Part shown: positions 1-9,558 of the stretch, piece by piece
Numbering within the stretch: the first letter of the stretch is position 1
Layout: each line of letters begins with the position of its first letter
DNA from: Micrococcus sp. 2A
GTDB taxonomy: Bacteria > Actinomycetota > Actinomycetes > Actinomycetales > Micrococcaceae
Direction of reading: 5' to 3'
Assembly: GCF_039519235.1 (NCBI RefSeq)
Contig: NZ_CP154351.1
Location: 744,001-808,000 of the forward strand
DNA length: 64,000 nucleotides
The notes under the pieces: generated by a model
Database searches by the model: none
Seen by the model: the letters and a program-made list of their open reading frames with translations, nothing else
Told to the model about the DNA's origin: nothing
Position numbers and translations under genes: made by a program

Positions 1-1
1 G

Positions 2-3000
2 TGGATGGCGCAGGTCGGGGCCGGGGACTGGGACCTGGTGGTCATGCCCCAGACCACGTTCGAGAAGGTCCAGATCGACCCGGTGAAGCAGGCCGAGTGG
101 CTCAAGCAGTCCCAGGACGAGCTCGAGGCGGCCACGGCCGGGCAGGACCAGGACGCCGGCTGGGTGAAGCGGTCGGAGAAGGCGAAGAAGGCGCTGGAGC
201 GTCAGCACGAAAAGATCGCGGCGAACACCGATCCGGGGGTCACGTTCGAGGAGACGGGCATCGACTACCTGCTGGTGGACGAGGCGCACATGTTCAAGAA
301 CCTGGCCCGGTCCTCAGACCTGGCCGAGCTGGCATGCTCGGGGTCCCAGCGGGCCATGGACCTGGACTTCAAGCTGCGCGCGCTGCGGGAGGTCAAGACG
401 GAGGCGGCGGAGCGGGCCGGTGTGGCCGGTCCGGGGTACCTGCCGGCGGTGGCCACGTTCGCCACGGGCACCCCGGTGGCCAACAACATGGCCGAGATGT
501 GGGTGATGCAGCACTACCTGCGCCCGGACCTGCTGGAGGCCGCTCGCGTGGACACCGTGACCGCCTGGGGTCAGGCGTTCACGAAGGTCAAGCCCCAGCT
601 GCGGCCCACGGTGACCGGCGACGGCTACCAGCAGGTGATCAAGGTGGCCGAGTACGTGAACGTGCCCGAGCTGCTGTCGATCAACTCCGCGTTCACCGAC
701 GTCGTGCTCCGGGACCAGCTGGAGACGACCCTGCCGTCCGTGGCCACCGGTGACCGGATCCTGATGGCCCGCCCGCCCTCGGAGCAGGTGGCCCAGTACG
801 TGGACCAGCTCAAGGAGCGCATCGAGCTGGTGAAGAACACGCCGCCGACGAAGGGGGCGGACAACATGCTCGTGATCGTGGGCGACGGGCGGAAGGTGGC
901 GCTGGACGCGCGCCTGGTCGGCATGGACGCGGACCCGGACGGTGGACGTGTGGGCGCGGTGGCCGAGCAGATCATGACGATCCACGAGCGCACCAAGGAC
1001 ACCGAGTACCGGCTGCCCAACGGGGAGGTCTCCGAGACCACCGGGGCTCTGCAGATCGTGTTCTGCGACCAGTCCACGCCCACCGAGGACGGGTCCTGGA
1101 ACGTGTACGACCAGCTGCGCGAGGACCTGGCCGCGCGCGGGATGGACCCGGAGAAGGTGGCGTTCATCCACGAGGCCAAGACGGACGAGGCCCGGGCGGC
1201 CTTGTTCGAGAAGTGCCGGGACGGGCGGGTGAACGTGATCATCGGCTCGACCCAGAAGATGGGCACGGGCACGAACATCCAGACCCGCGCGATCGCCCTG
1301 CACCACATGGACGTGCCCTGGCGCCCGGCGGACCTGGAGCAGCGCGAGGGCCGGATCATCCGGCAGGGCAACCAGAATCCCGAGGTGTCGATCTACGCCT
1401 GGGCCACCGAGCAGACCTTCGACGTCTACAGCTGGGACATGATCGCCCGCAAGGCCACGTTCATCGCCCAGGTGAAGGCCGGTCAGCTCAACGGGCGAAC
1501 CATGGAGGACGTGGTGGCCGGGCTGGAGGTCAGCGGCGCCTCGGCCGCGGCGGTGCTCTCCGGGGACCCGCGCATCGAGCAGCTGGCCACGCTGAGCATG
1601 GACGTGGAGCAGCTGACCCGCGCGCAGAGCGCGTGGTCCCAGCAGCGAGCCACCCAGCGGGTCGAGCTGGGCCGGTACGAGGCCCGGCAGGCGTTCCTGG
1701 CCGGACGGCAGGACGCCCTGATCGGGCTGGCCGCGCAGGTGAGCCCTACCGGAGGGGATGCGTTCGCGTTCACGACGACGGACGGACAGACGATCCGCAA
1801 CCGTGGGGAGGCCGGGGAAGTCCTGGTGGCCGAGCTGCGCCGGCAGGCGGCGCGCACGGACCGAACCGACTTCCTGGACGCGACCGACCCGGAGCCGTTG
1901 GGCACCCTCGGCGGTGTCCAGGTGGGCACGGTCCGGCACGCCTCGCAGGTGTACCTGGTGCCGATGCAGGCCCCGAGCGTGCGCCGGGCCTGGTCCACGG
2001 CCCAGGTGCTCGGCGGGGACGTCTCGGCGCAGGGCTCGATCATCTCGGCGGAGAACTTCGTGGCCGAACTGCCGAACCAGCTGGTCAAGGACAAGCGCGA
2101 GCTGGACCAGTTGGCCGAGACCATCCCCGCCATGCAGGAGGGGCTGTCCGAGAGCCGGTTCCAGCAAGCCGACGAACTGGTCGCCAAGCAGCGTGAGCTC
2201 GCGGCGCTGGAGGCTGAGATGCGGGACGACGTGGACGAGTCCCTGCGCCCGGCCGTGCTCGAGTACACCGCGGAGCAGCTGAACGAGCGTGGCCTGCTCG
2301 GTCACCACACCGTCCCGCGTGAGGGCGATGTGTGGGAGTACAACAAGGCGTTCTACATCGTGGGGTACACGGACAAGTCCGTGGGCGTCCACCAGCGTCA
2401 GCTGTGGGCCTGGCCCGTGGACGGAGACCCCAAGGACGCCATCGCGGCCTCCCGAATCCAGGCCACGGGGCGGATGGTCATCCGGCGGGAGTCGGGCCTG
2501 AACGAGATCGAGCAGCGAGCCATGCAGGCCGACCTCGACCGAGACCGGATCGTGCCGAACCCAGGTATGGCGAAGGGGTACGACGGGGAGGTGCTGCGCG
2601 AGCACCAGGACCGGACCGTGCGACAAGGCCGGCTCGACGCCGAGGGGAACATGATCGAGTCCTCCACCGGGGCGCTGATCCGCGACGAGGAGTTCGTGCG
2701 GTTCGGGTCTCCGGTGATCCTGATCGACGCGACCAGCCCGGAGTCGGAGCAGGCTCGTCGGGATGCGATCGCAGAGCAGGCGTACACGCGCTGGCCGGAC
2801 GAGCTGATCCCCGGTCAGGTGCTCCAGGAGGACATCGACGGGTTCGGGTACGCCGGGGACATCGTGCGGATGCGCCCGGGGTACGGGGAGCGGCGGGTGG
2901 CCGTGTCCCCGGACACCGGGGCCGCGCGTGAGCGGATGAGCGGGTCGGCGGCGGCCGGCACCCGACGGTGGCAGGTGGCCGACGCCGTCCAGCTCTCGGA

Positions 3001-3823
3001 CGCCGAGCGCGAGAGGCTGTGGGGGGCCAAGACGCGCAGCGTGCAGGTCGGAGACCTGCGGCCAGGGGATACGGTCATGGCCACGGACGTGGACACCTCG
3101 GCCACGGCCAAGGTGCCCGTGACCATCCTGAAGACCGGCTCCGGCGGCAACCGGAACATCGTGTACGCCGACCAGGGCGGGGCCAAGCAGGAGTGCCGCC
3201 GCCGGGAGACGACGATAGTGACGGTGCTGGGCCGGACACGCGGGGCGCTGGAGCTGCCGGAACTGGCCACGCTGGCCGCCGAGGCCGGTCAGCCGGTCAA
3301 GGCGTGTCCGGCCAGGCAGATCAGTCCGGACAGCCAGTGGGTTGGCCGGACACTGGCCGTGGACACGACGGTGGACAGGGTGGCCACCGAGCGCGCAGCC
3401 GACGGGCTGAAGGTCGGGACGGTCATCGCCCAGGACTCCCGGACCATCGGGTCTCCGTATAGCGGTACGGAGGAAGTGGCCGTGCTGACTCTCAAGGACG
3501 AGGCGGGCGGGCAGTTCCAGGTCACCTCCCGCGACGCCGGCCACGTGTGGGAGTACGAGGGGAAGCTGGACGTGGAGAAGGTGTTCGGTGCTCGCCCGCT
3601 GGAGGGCTCGGTGCCCGATGCCGCGCCGGGACCTGAGACGGTCGGGGTGACAGGCGAGGCCCCGGCAAAGCAGGTGCCCACCGCCCCACCGGCGGCGGGC
3701 AAGGCCCCCGCCCTGGGCCGGGACGGGCTGGACTGGATGGGCATGGGTCCCGCGGGCCAGCCGGGCCTCGGGGTGGACCCGACGCGTCCGCCGCAAACGG
3801 GGGTGGACGGTCCCGGCTTGTGA
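2..3823 (+). CDS. SNF2/DEAD-type helicase of a conjugative element, 5' end outside the window
   Basis: The reading frame is open from the first bases, so at least the N-terminal ATPase half with Walker A lies upstream of the window. What is visible, counted from the first in-frame ATG, is a DEAH box (VDEAH, residues 91-95), then a C-terminal helicase lobe ending in an arginine-rich motif VI (QREGRIIRQG, near residue 450). Some 800 further residues contain no domain I recognise. This layout matches the very large helicases, often fused to an N6-adenine methylase, that mobile elements carry; phage P1 DarB is a distant comparison. It converges on the relaxase gene with a shared hairpin terminator between them. 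Role in transfer or anti-restriction is inference; helicase membership is firm. Confidence 0.8.
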   Translation, partial: WMAQVGAGDWDLVVMPQTTFEKVQIDPVKQAEWLKQSQDELEAATAGQDQDAGWVKRSEKAKKALERQHEKIAANTDPGVTFEETGIDYLLVDEAHMFKNLARSSDLAELACSGSQRAMDLDFKLRALREVKTEAAERAGVAGPGYLPAVATFATGTPVANNMAEMWVMQHYLRPDLLEAARVDTVTAWGQAFTKVKPQLRPTVTGDGYQQVIKVAEYVNVPELLSINSAFTDVVLRDQLETTLPSVATGDRILMARPPSEQVAQYVDQLKERIELVKNTPPTKGADNMLVIVGDGRKVALDARLVGMDADPDGGRVGAVAEQIMTIHERTKDTEYRLPNGEVSETTGALQIVFCDQSTPTEDGSWNVYDQLREDLAARGMDPEKVAFIHEAKTDEARAALFEKCRDGRVNVIIGSTQKMGTGTNIQTRAIALHHMDVPWRPADLEQREGRIIRQGNQNPEVSIYAWATEQTFDVYSWDMIARKATFIAQVKAGQLNGRTMEDVVAGLEVSGASAAAVLSGDPRIEQLATLSMDVEQLTRAQSAWSQQRATQRVELGRYEARQAFLAGRQDALIGLAAQVSPTGGDAFAFTTTDGQTIRNRGEAGEVLVAELRRQAARTDRTDFLDATDPEPLGTLGGVQVGTVRHASQVYLVPMQAPSVRRAWSTAQVLGGDVSAQGSIISAENFVAELPNQLVKDKRELDQLAETIPAMQEGLSESRFQQADELVAKQRELAALEAEMRDDVDESLRPAVLEYTAEQLNERGLLGHHTVPREGDVWEYNKAFYIVGYTDKSVGVHQRQLWAWPVDGDPKDAIAASRIQATGRMVIRRESGLNEIEQRAMQADLDRDRIVPNPGMAKGYDGEVLREHQDRTVRQGRLDAEGNMIESSTGALIRDEEFVRFGSPVILIDATSPESEQARRDAIAEQAYTRWPDELIPGQVLQEDIDGFGYAGDIVRMRPGYGERRVAVSPDTGAARERMSGSAAAGTRRWQVADAVQLSDAERERLWGAKTRSVQVGDLRPGDTVMATDVDTSATAKVPVTILKTGSGGNRNIVYADQGGAKQECRRRETTIVTVLGRTRGALELPELATLAAEAGQPVKACPARQISPDSQWVGRTLAVDTTVDRVATERAADGLKVGTVIAQDSRTIGSPYSGTEEVAVLTLKDEAGGQFQVTSRDAGHVWEYEGKLDVEKVFGARPLEGSVPDAAPGPETVGVTGEAPAKQVPTAPPAAGKAPALGRDGLDWMGMGPAGQPGLGVDPTRPPQTGVDGPGL

Positions 3824-3843
3824 GTCGAAGCCGGTAGTGGAAC

Positions 3844-3874
3844 GCGGCCCCGGAGCTTCATGCTCCGGGGCCGC
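3844..3874. terminator. bidirectional hairpin terminator between convergent genes
   Basis: A perfect 13-bp inverted repeat, GCGGCCCCGGAGC with its complement, encloses the loop TTCAT. It sits 20 bp after the helicase stop and 15 bp after the relaxase stop on the other strand, so it can serve both. No T-run follows, which is usual for actinobacterial terminators. Confidence 0.8.
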
Positions 3875-3889
3875 CCGCTGAGTGGGTGG

Positions 3890-6800
3890 CTAGAGGTCGG
3901 GGCCTTCAGGGCGATCCGGGCTGTGATGCTCGGCGCCGACGTCGACGGTGTGGTTGGCGGCGGGGGGAAGGTCGAGGACGCGCGCCAGGTGCAGCTGGTT
4001 GTCGGTCAGGGCGGCGATCCTGGCCTCGTCCTCTCCCGAGCCGGTGAGCGCGTCCAGGGCGCGCCGGTAGTGGTGCGCGGTGGCGTCGTTGGCCGTGGGG
4101 GGTCGGCCCAACACGCTGGCGGTGTGCTCGGTCTGGTTCGACACCGCCCGCCACAGCAGCACGGCGCGCAGGGTCGTCTCCGACTCGTCCCAGCCGGCCA
4201 TGTGCTCTGCCCACGCCGGAGGATCTGCCCGGATGGTCGCGGCCTGGTGCGTGAGCTCGGTGTGCAAGTGCTCGTGGACTTCCGCGACGGCGGCCGCGCG
4301 GGTGCCCTCCGCCGGGTCCTGGGCGGGCCGGTCCAGGGGTGAGGGCGGCAGGAGGCTCTGGCACTGGCCGATCACGTCCTGGGGGGTCTGCGCCTGGTCG
4401 AGTTCGCCGGAGAAGGTGCGGGCGGGGTCGGCCTTGACCATCCGGTTCCAGGTCTCGGCCGCGCGCATGGCGGCGTTCGTGGCGGGGTCGGGGAAGGCGC
4501 GGTCGATCCAGGCGCTGGTGCGCTCGGCGCGGGCGGCCCAGTCCAGGAACTCGTACTCGTGGACCAGCCGTCCCAGGTCGTTGGCCCAGGCCCGCTCGCC
4601 GGCCTGGACCTCGTGGGCGGAGCGTTCGGCGGTGGAGTGATCCAGCACGGCCTTCAGCGCGCCCACGGGGGTCTGGGCGCCGGGGGTGCGGTGCAGCAGT
4701 CCCCACTCGTCGGGGGAGGCGTGGTCGTCGGGCTCGAGGTCTACGTAGGCGTGGTTGGCCATGCGGCCTCGGGTCATGGCCACGTAGAACAGCTCGCGGG
4801 ACTGGCCGACCTCGACCACGGTGTGGCCGGTGTCCACGGTGACGCCCTGGGATCGGTGCGCGGTGGTGGCGTAGCCCAGCTCCGTGGAGGAGGCCAGGTA
4901 GTCCGGGTCCAGGATCACGGTGCCGCCGGTGGAGTCCACGATGGCCTCGGCCGAGCCGTCGGGGTTGATCCCGGTCAGGGTCAGGCGAGTGCCGTTGGCG
5001 ATGAACGCGCCGGTGGAGTCGCGCAACGAGCGGTCGTTGCGGCGGGCCAGCAGTTCGTCTCCGACGCCGGCGGCGACGTCGGCGCGCAGGGTGACGGTGG
5101 TCTCCACGTCCACCAGGCCAGCGGTCACCAGGTCGGCCTGGGCGCGGGCGTTCAGGTCGGCCACGGTCGCGTTGTCCGAGGCGATCAGGATCGTGGACAA
5201 GCCCTCACGCTTGTCGGCCAGCCAGGCGGCGTAGGCGGTGTCCGCGGCGTCGGTCTCGGGGTCTCCGTGCAGGCGCCCGGCCGCCTCGTACTGCTCCAGC
5301 ACGTCGTGGTCGCCCTCGCGCAGTTGCAGGGAGGCGCTGCGCTCCCACTCGTTGCGGAAGCGCCACACCTGATCCAGGCGTGCGACCTCCACGTCCTCGG
5401 CGCGGTCCATCCAGCCCAGGAAGCCGCCGGCCTCGACGGCCTCGAGCTGGGCAGGATCGCCCACGAGCAGCACCTTGGCCCCGGCGGTCTCGGCCTGCCG
5501 GGCCAGTTCGGCCATCTGGGCGGTGGCCACCATGGAGGCCTCGTCCACGATCAGCAGCTGTCCGGGGTGCAGGGTGAACCGGGCCTGGATCGCGTGCTGT
5601 TCGGCCAGGCGCGCGGTCATGGCCTCGATCTGCCGGGTCCGGGCGTCGGAGGCGGGGGAGTCCCAGAGCTGGGCCAGGCGGTCCTGGAGGCCGGCCACGC
5701 GTTGCGCGCGGGCGGCCGCGCCGTCCCCGACGGACTCCCACAGCCACTTGGCCGTGTTCTCCGTGGCCACGCCGAGCTCGTCGGCCAGCACGCCGGCGGC
5801 CACGGCCGAGGGAGCCAGCCCGACCACGGAGCCCTGGCCGTGCTGGGCGTGCCACAGCTGCGCGACGGCGGCCATGGTGGTGGTCTTGCCCGTGCCGGCC
5901 GGACCGATGATCGCGTCGATCCCGGACGGGGAGGCCAGGACATGGGCGGTGGCCGCCGCCTGGTCGGCCGAGAGGCGGTGGCCGTCCTTGGTGGTCACCT
6001 CGGCCACCTGTCCGGACAGGGTGTCCGGGTCGATGACCGGGGCGTCGGCGGAGCGGACACGGCCCATCAGGTAGGCCTCGTCCTCAATGACCTGCCTGGT
6101 GCTCCAGGTGCCGGCCACACGCTTGTGGTCCAGACCGGAGCGGCCAGCCGGGGCGGACAGCACGGGGTCGAACTCCGCTGGGGCGCTCATCCTGTCCGGG
6201 GTCAGGGACACGGCCTTGGCCAGGGCGGTGTCCACGAGCTCGTCGGCCGCGGCGTGCCGGTCCTCGGCGGTGTCGAACCGTACAAGGGCCAGCACGCGCT
6301 CGGCCGAGGCCAGCACGTTGGCCCGGGTGAAGGTGGTCCGGCGCACGGAGGCGTCGGTGAGCACCCACACGGCCATGGCCTCGCGGGCCTGGTCGGTGAG
6401 CTGGTCAGCGGTCACGGTGCGCCGGTCATGGCCGACGGCGGCGGCCACGATGACCGCCGGGTCGTGGCCACCGGCCAGCGCACGGTCACGCCAGCCGACC
6501 ATCTTCTCGGCCAGGGTTTCGGTGGACTCCTTCTTCGGTGTCCGGGTCTCCAGGGTGGCCTGCTGGCGCAGCTTGAGCACGACCGCCGCCGGGGCGGTGC
6601 GTCCGTGGGCGGCCTCCCACTGGGCGATGAGCTCGTCCTTGCGGGCCTGGATCAGTCGGGAGCGGGTGGAGAACTCCTCGATCAGACTGTCCGGCACGCC
6701 GGCCAGCTCCACGCGGTGGCCACCGTGGCCGGCCACGGTGGCCTGCTCGAGCTCCTGACCGGACAGCACCTGCTCCAGGGCGGCGGTGATGGCCGGGTCG

Positions 6801-7561
6801 CGGGACTCGGCCAGGGCGCCGACCTGGCCGTGGAGCCGGTCGTAGAGCAGCGCGTTGTACTTCTCGGAGATGGCCACGACGTGGCGGTGCAGGGTGTAGC
6901 TGTCCAGGGTGGCCCACTGCCCGTCCATGAGGCGCTGGACCCGGTTGGAGATCACGACGTGGGTGTGCAGCTGGGGGTCACCGGCGCGGGAGTCCCAGTG
7001 GTCGAACGCGCTGGCCACGAGTCCGGTCACGGGCACGTGGGCGACGCCGCCGTGGCCGGCGCGGGACTGGAGCACGTTGTCCTCGACCCAGGCCAGGGCC
7101 TCGGCCATGGCCTGCTGGTGGGCGGCCTGGATCTGGCCCTGCATGGCCGGCCCGGATATGGCCCAGAGCGTGGACACGGACTTGGGCACGGAGAAGGTCA
7201 GGTCGAACCCGGCCACGGGCTTGCGGGTGGCCTTGGCTGTCCGGCCAGCCGGGGTCGTGGCCCCCTCCGGGGCGGCCACCTCACGGATCGGTGACCGGCC
7301 AAGTGCGGTGCCGGTGTCCGGGTCCTTGGCCAGCTCGTAGACGGACACGGCGTCGGCCTTGGCCACCTGCTGGCCAGCGGTCAGCGACGTGCCGGCCAGA
7401 CCACGGCCCAGCCAGGTGCCGGGCGGGGCCTTGGCCTCGGTGTAGTACGCGGTCAGGTCACGCCGGGCGGTGGCCGCCCCGTCAGCGGACACGGACCGGT
7501 CACCGGTGGCCACGGAGTCCAGGTAGTAGTCGATGGACATCTTCGAGATGGACACGGTCAT
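3890..7561 (-). CDS. traA: MobF-family conjugative relaxase-helicase (TraA/TrwC-like)
   Basis: Expected to nick oriT, stay covalently bound to the 5' end and unwind the transferred strand. The N-terminal relaxase domain shows paired tyrosines (Y12, Y13) and the three-histidine metal site (H188, then HTH at 199-201 after DPQL). The C-terminal half is a RecD/TraI-type helicase: Walker A GPAGTGKT near residue 552, DEAS near 674, GDPAQLEAVE near 702 and the AHRSQGVT motif near 904. At 1223 residues it has full length for actinobacterial TraA. Its ATG overlaps the stop of the preceding zinc-finger gene by 4 bp, so the two are probably translationally coupled. Family assignment is firm; the oriT partner is inferred. 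Confidence 0.93.
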   Translation of the reverse strand: MTVSISKMSIDYYLDSVATGDRSVSADGAATARRDLTAYYTEAKAPPGTWLGRGLAGTSLTAGQQVAKADAVSVYELAKDPDTGTALGRSPIREVAAPEGATTPAGRTAKATRKPVAGFDLTFSVPKSVSTLWAISGPAMQGQIQAAHQQAMAEALAWVEDNVLQSRAGHGGVAHVPVTGLVASAFDHWDSRAGDPQLHTHVVISNRVQRLMDGQWATLDSYTLHRHVVAISEKYNALLYDRLHGQVGALAESRDPAITAALEQVLSGQELEQATVAGHGGHRVELAGVPDSLIEEFSTRSRLIQARKDELIAQWEAAHGRTAPAAVVLKLRQQATLETRTPKKESTETLAEKMVGWRDRALAGGHDPAVIVAAAVGHDRRTVTADQLTDQAREAMAVWVLTDASVRRTTFTRANVLASAERVLALVRFDTAEDRHAAADELVDTALAKAVSLTPDRMSAPAEFDPVLSAPAGRSGLDHKRVAGTWSTRQVIEDEAYLMGRVRSADAPVIDPDTLSGQVAEVTTKDGHRLSADQAAATAHVLASPSGIDAIIGPAGTGKTTTMAAVAQLWHAQHGQGSVVGLAPSAVAAGVLADELGVATENTAKWLWESVGDGAAARAQRVAGLQDRLAQLWDSPASDARTRQIEAMTARLAEQHAIQARFTLHPGQLLIVDEASMVATAQMAELARQAETAGAKVLLVGDPAQLEAVEAGGFLGWMDRAEDVEVARLDQVWRFRNEWERSASLQLREGDHDVLEQYEAAGRLHGDPETDAADTAYAAWLADKREGLSTILIASDNATVADLNARAQADLVTAGLVDVETTVTLRADVAAGVGDELLARRNDRSLRDSTGAFIANGTRLTLTGINPDGSAEAIVDSTGGTVILDPDYLASSTELGYATTAHRSQGVTVDTGHTVVEVGQSRELFYVAMTRGRMANHAYVDLEPDDHASPDEWGLLHRTPGAQTPVGALKAVLDHSTAERSAHEVQAGERAWANDLGRLVHEYEFLDWAARAERTSAWIDRAFPDPATNAAMRAAETWNRMVKADPARTFSGELDQAQTPQDVIGQCQSLLPPSPLDRPAQDPAEGTRAAAVAEVHEHLHTELTHQAATIRADPPAWAEHMAGWDESETTLRAVLLWRAVSNQTEHTASVLGRPPTANDATAHHYRRALDALTGSGEDEARIAALTDNQLHLARVLDLPPAANHTVDVGAEHHSPDRPEGPDL

Positions 7562-8262
7562 GGCCGAGCCCCCTTCTGGGTTGACCGGTCAGCGGCGGCC
7601 ACCGCTGACCGGAACCGGGCGTGCGTGGCCAGGATGCGTTTGTCCACGGCGGCCACCGGCTGGCCGGCCACGGCCTTGGCCAGACGACGGCACAGCGTGT
7701 CCCACTGCCGGACGATGCCCTGCAACTGTGACCGCTCCACAGCGGCCACCTCGGCCGCGGCGGACAGGCGGCGGTGCCGGACGGACAAGTCCTCGTACCG
7801 GACACGCAGGGCGGACAGCTGGCCGCGCAGGGCGGCCACCTCGTCCGGGGTCAGGTCAGTGCCGGCCGTGGCCACGGACCATGACCGGCGCAGGGCGGCC
7901 AGCTGGCCGGCCAGGGCGGCGTTGTCCGCCCGGACAGCGACCGTCCGGTTGGCCTGGCCAGCGATGGCCACGGCCGCTGACCGCCGCTCGGCGGCCAGCT
8001 GGCCGGCCAGCTGCTGGACCTGCTCGGTCTTGCGCCGGACGCGGGCCTCGAGCTGGCCGATGCGCGTCTCGGCGTCATGACGCTGAGCGCGCTCAGCGTC
8101 GAGCTGCGCGGTCAGGGCCAGGACGGCGGGGTCCGGGGCCTGCCCGGCGGTCCGCGCCCGGTAGGCCGCTGAACGGCACGCATGGGAGCAGTACCGCTGG
8201 CGCGGCGAGGCGTCCTCGGGAAGGGGATCGGCGCAGTGCGCGCACGGGCGTCGGTCGCTCAT
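7558..8262 (-). CDS. zinc-finger/coiled-coil accessory protein upstream of the relaxase
   Basis: About 234 residues. The N terminus carries CAHC (6-9) and a second cysteine group CSHAC about 15 residues later, a compact zinc-binding motif. It is followed by a long Ala/Arg/Glu-rich stretch (roughly 45-150) with heptad-like leucines and alanines, predicted coiled coil. I chose the ATG directly before the zinc finger; a GTG 39 bp upstream is in frame, and neither has a clear ribosome binding site. Its stop overlaps the traA ATG (ATGA). Position and architecture suggest a relaxosome auxiliary or DNA-binding partner of the relaxase. I do not recognise a named family, so function is inference. Confidence 0.75.
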   Translation of the reverse strand: MSDRRPCAHCADPLPEDASPRQRYCSHACRSAAYRARTAGQAPDPAVLALTAQLDAERAQRHDAETRIGQLEARVRRKTEQVQQLAGQLAAERRSAAVAIAGQANRTVAVRADNAALAGQLAALRRSWSVATAGTDLTPDEVAALRGQLSALRVRYEDLSVRHRRLSAAAEVAAVERSQLQGIVRQWDTLCRRLAKAVAGQPVAAVDKRILATHARFRSAVAAADRSTQKGARP

Positions 8263-8296
8263 GCCCGTGGTTCGCGCCCCGGCCGGGGGAGCGTGT

Positions 8297-8424
8297 GTCA
8301 CGCGACTCGTGACGCTAGTGCACCTTGGTGCCAGACGTGTGATGGATGGTTTGCAGGGGTGCTCCGCGCTCGGCGCGGTGTGCCCCTGGGTGTCAGCGCT
8401 CCCCTGGGGAGCGTGACACCGGGG
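8297..8424. other. cluster of four inverted repeats ahead of the mob genes (oriT candidate)
   Basis: Four inverted repeats follow each other: GTCACG/CGTGAC (8297-8313, 5-bp loop); GCACC-TT-GGTGC (8320-8331); CAGGGG...CCGCGC-TCG-GCGCGG...CCCCTG (8354-8388); and CCCC-GGTGTCA-GCTCCCC with its complements (8383-8424, one-base loop, small bulges). The last two share CCCCTGG. The cluster lies between the end of the membrane-protein gene and the start of the zinc-finger/relaxase pair. Such clustering near a MobF gene is expected of oriT; the 3' repeat may also act as the terminator of the upstream gene. No nic site can be named from sequence alone. Confidence 0.45.
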
Positions 8425-8425
8425 T

Positions 8426-9067
8426 TCAGCGGCGGGGTGCTGCGGCCTCGGCTGGGCGGCGGCGCATCGGGACTCCTCCGGTGAGGGTGCGGTGGGTGGA
8501 GGGCAGCAGGTCGGGGGCGTCTTTGGCGTACAGGTCAGCGTGGGCTTGGGTGACGGCGGTGGTGGTGACGTCGACGTGGTGGGCGTCGGCTGCCTTGATC
8601 AGTGCTGGGAGGATCGCGTCGCGCAGTGCTTGGCCTTCGCGTCGGCCGGAGCGTGGGTGGGCTGTGGTGTGCCCTTCGATGGTCCAGCCGGTGCGTGTTG
8701 CGTGGATGCCCAGGTACGCAGTGGGAGCCTCGGACGTGGGCCAGCAGTAGTAGCGCCGTCGGGGGTCTGCCAGCAAAGCCAGGTAGACCAGCCACACGAG
8801 GACCGGGGTGAGGATGGCGGCCAGGACGGCGTAGCCCGCCATGACCAGCAGCACAGTCGAGACGGGGAGGGTAGTGGTGGCCACCGCGGCGGCGAAGGCC
8901 ACAAGGACGATGACCAGTGGGAACTTGAGCCACCACGGCAGACTGCGGACGCGGACGGGCAAGCTGCGGAACTCGTCGCGGACGGCCAGACGAGTCAGCC
9001 GCCAGGCGTGGACAGGGCCTCGAGCGACCGGGGCCGGCAGGTTTGGAACGGGGACGATGTGAGCCAT
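8426..9067 (-). CDS. two-TM membrane protein with GNAT-like C-terminal part
   Basis: 213 residues. The start is set by GGAGGT eight bases before the ATG; the frame extends upstream but without a comparable site. Two hydrophobic segments lie at about residues 43-64 and 70-98, after an Arg-rich N-terminal part. The soluble C-terminal region resembles an acetyltransferase fold in its pattern: a strand with GIHAT, then HPRSGRREGQALRDAIL (like the acetyl-CoA loop G-x-G-x-A) and a Tyr-containing helix (ADLYAKDAPDLLP). The GNAT similarity is pattern-based inference; a transfer-linked membrane protein of unknown role is the safe reading. Confidence 0.7.
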   Translation of the reverse strand: MAHIVPVPNLPAPVARGPVHAWRLTRLAVRDEFRSLPVRVRSLPWWLKFPLVIVLVAFAAAVATTTLPVSTVLLVMAGYAVLAAILTPVLVWLVYLALLADPRRRYYCWPTSEAPTAYLGIHATRTGWTIEGHTTAHPRSGRREGQALRDAILPALIKAADAHHVDVTTTAVTQAHADLYAKDAPDLLPSTHRTLTGGVPMRRRPAEAAAPRR

Positions 9068-9558
9068 GCGGCTACCTCCAGGGATCTTGGATGACGGGGA
9101 GAACGACGGCCCACTCCATGCGCCTCTGGTGACCGTTGACGATTGGTGACCCTTCGCACACATGGTGCCAACATCGACGGTCAAAGTGGTCACGGTTCCG
9201 CGCTGGCCCCGGTCTGGCGAAGGCACTCGCGCCCCATGGCTGCGGATGGGGGGACGTCAAAAGGAACCATGTCCCCTGCCGCCTCGGGTGGTGGGCCACG
9301 GGCGATCTGGGCGGCCCGCGCGGAGCGAAGCGAGCAAGGGCCGCATCGGTGGTCCAGCGCCGCGCTGGTCTGGGGGTGCGGGGGGCGAAGCGCCCCCGTG
9401 AGAGGTGTGGCGGTGTCCACGGCGAGGTGGGCTCTGCGCTACTTGGACATGGGACGGCCCCTCCAGCCTTGAAACGGGATCGGCTGGAGGGGCCTGCGCG
9501 GGAGGCTCGGAGGGGGGGTGAGCCTACGACCGCGTATGCACCAGGCTACGCGGGATTC
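9068..9558. other. gene-free stretch with two hairpins
   Basis: No convincing gene on either strand. Besides the terminator at 9456-9494 it contains a short hairpin, GGGGGCG-AAG-CGCCCCC (9381-9397), and an AGCGAAGCGAG run near 9340. The long plus-strand open frame that crosses this stretch is the antisense of the two genes to its right and has no start signal. Confidence 0.5.
9456..9494 (-). terminator. terminator after the 9559-12674 gene group
   Basis: A perfect 13-bp stem (GGCCCCTCCAGCC and complement) with a 13-base loop lies about 65 bp beyond the stop of the last minus-strand gene. It has no T-tract. Confidence 0.65.

Noticed and set aside
4559..7294. 911-residue plus-strand open frame
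   Set aside because: It is the exact antisense of the relaxase gene, with Gly/His/Val-rich composition typical of shadow frames in GC-rich DNA and no start signal.
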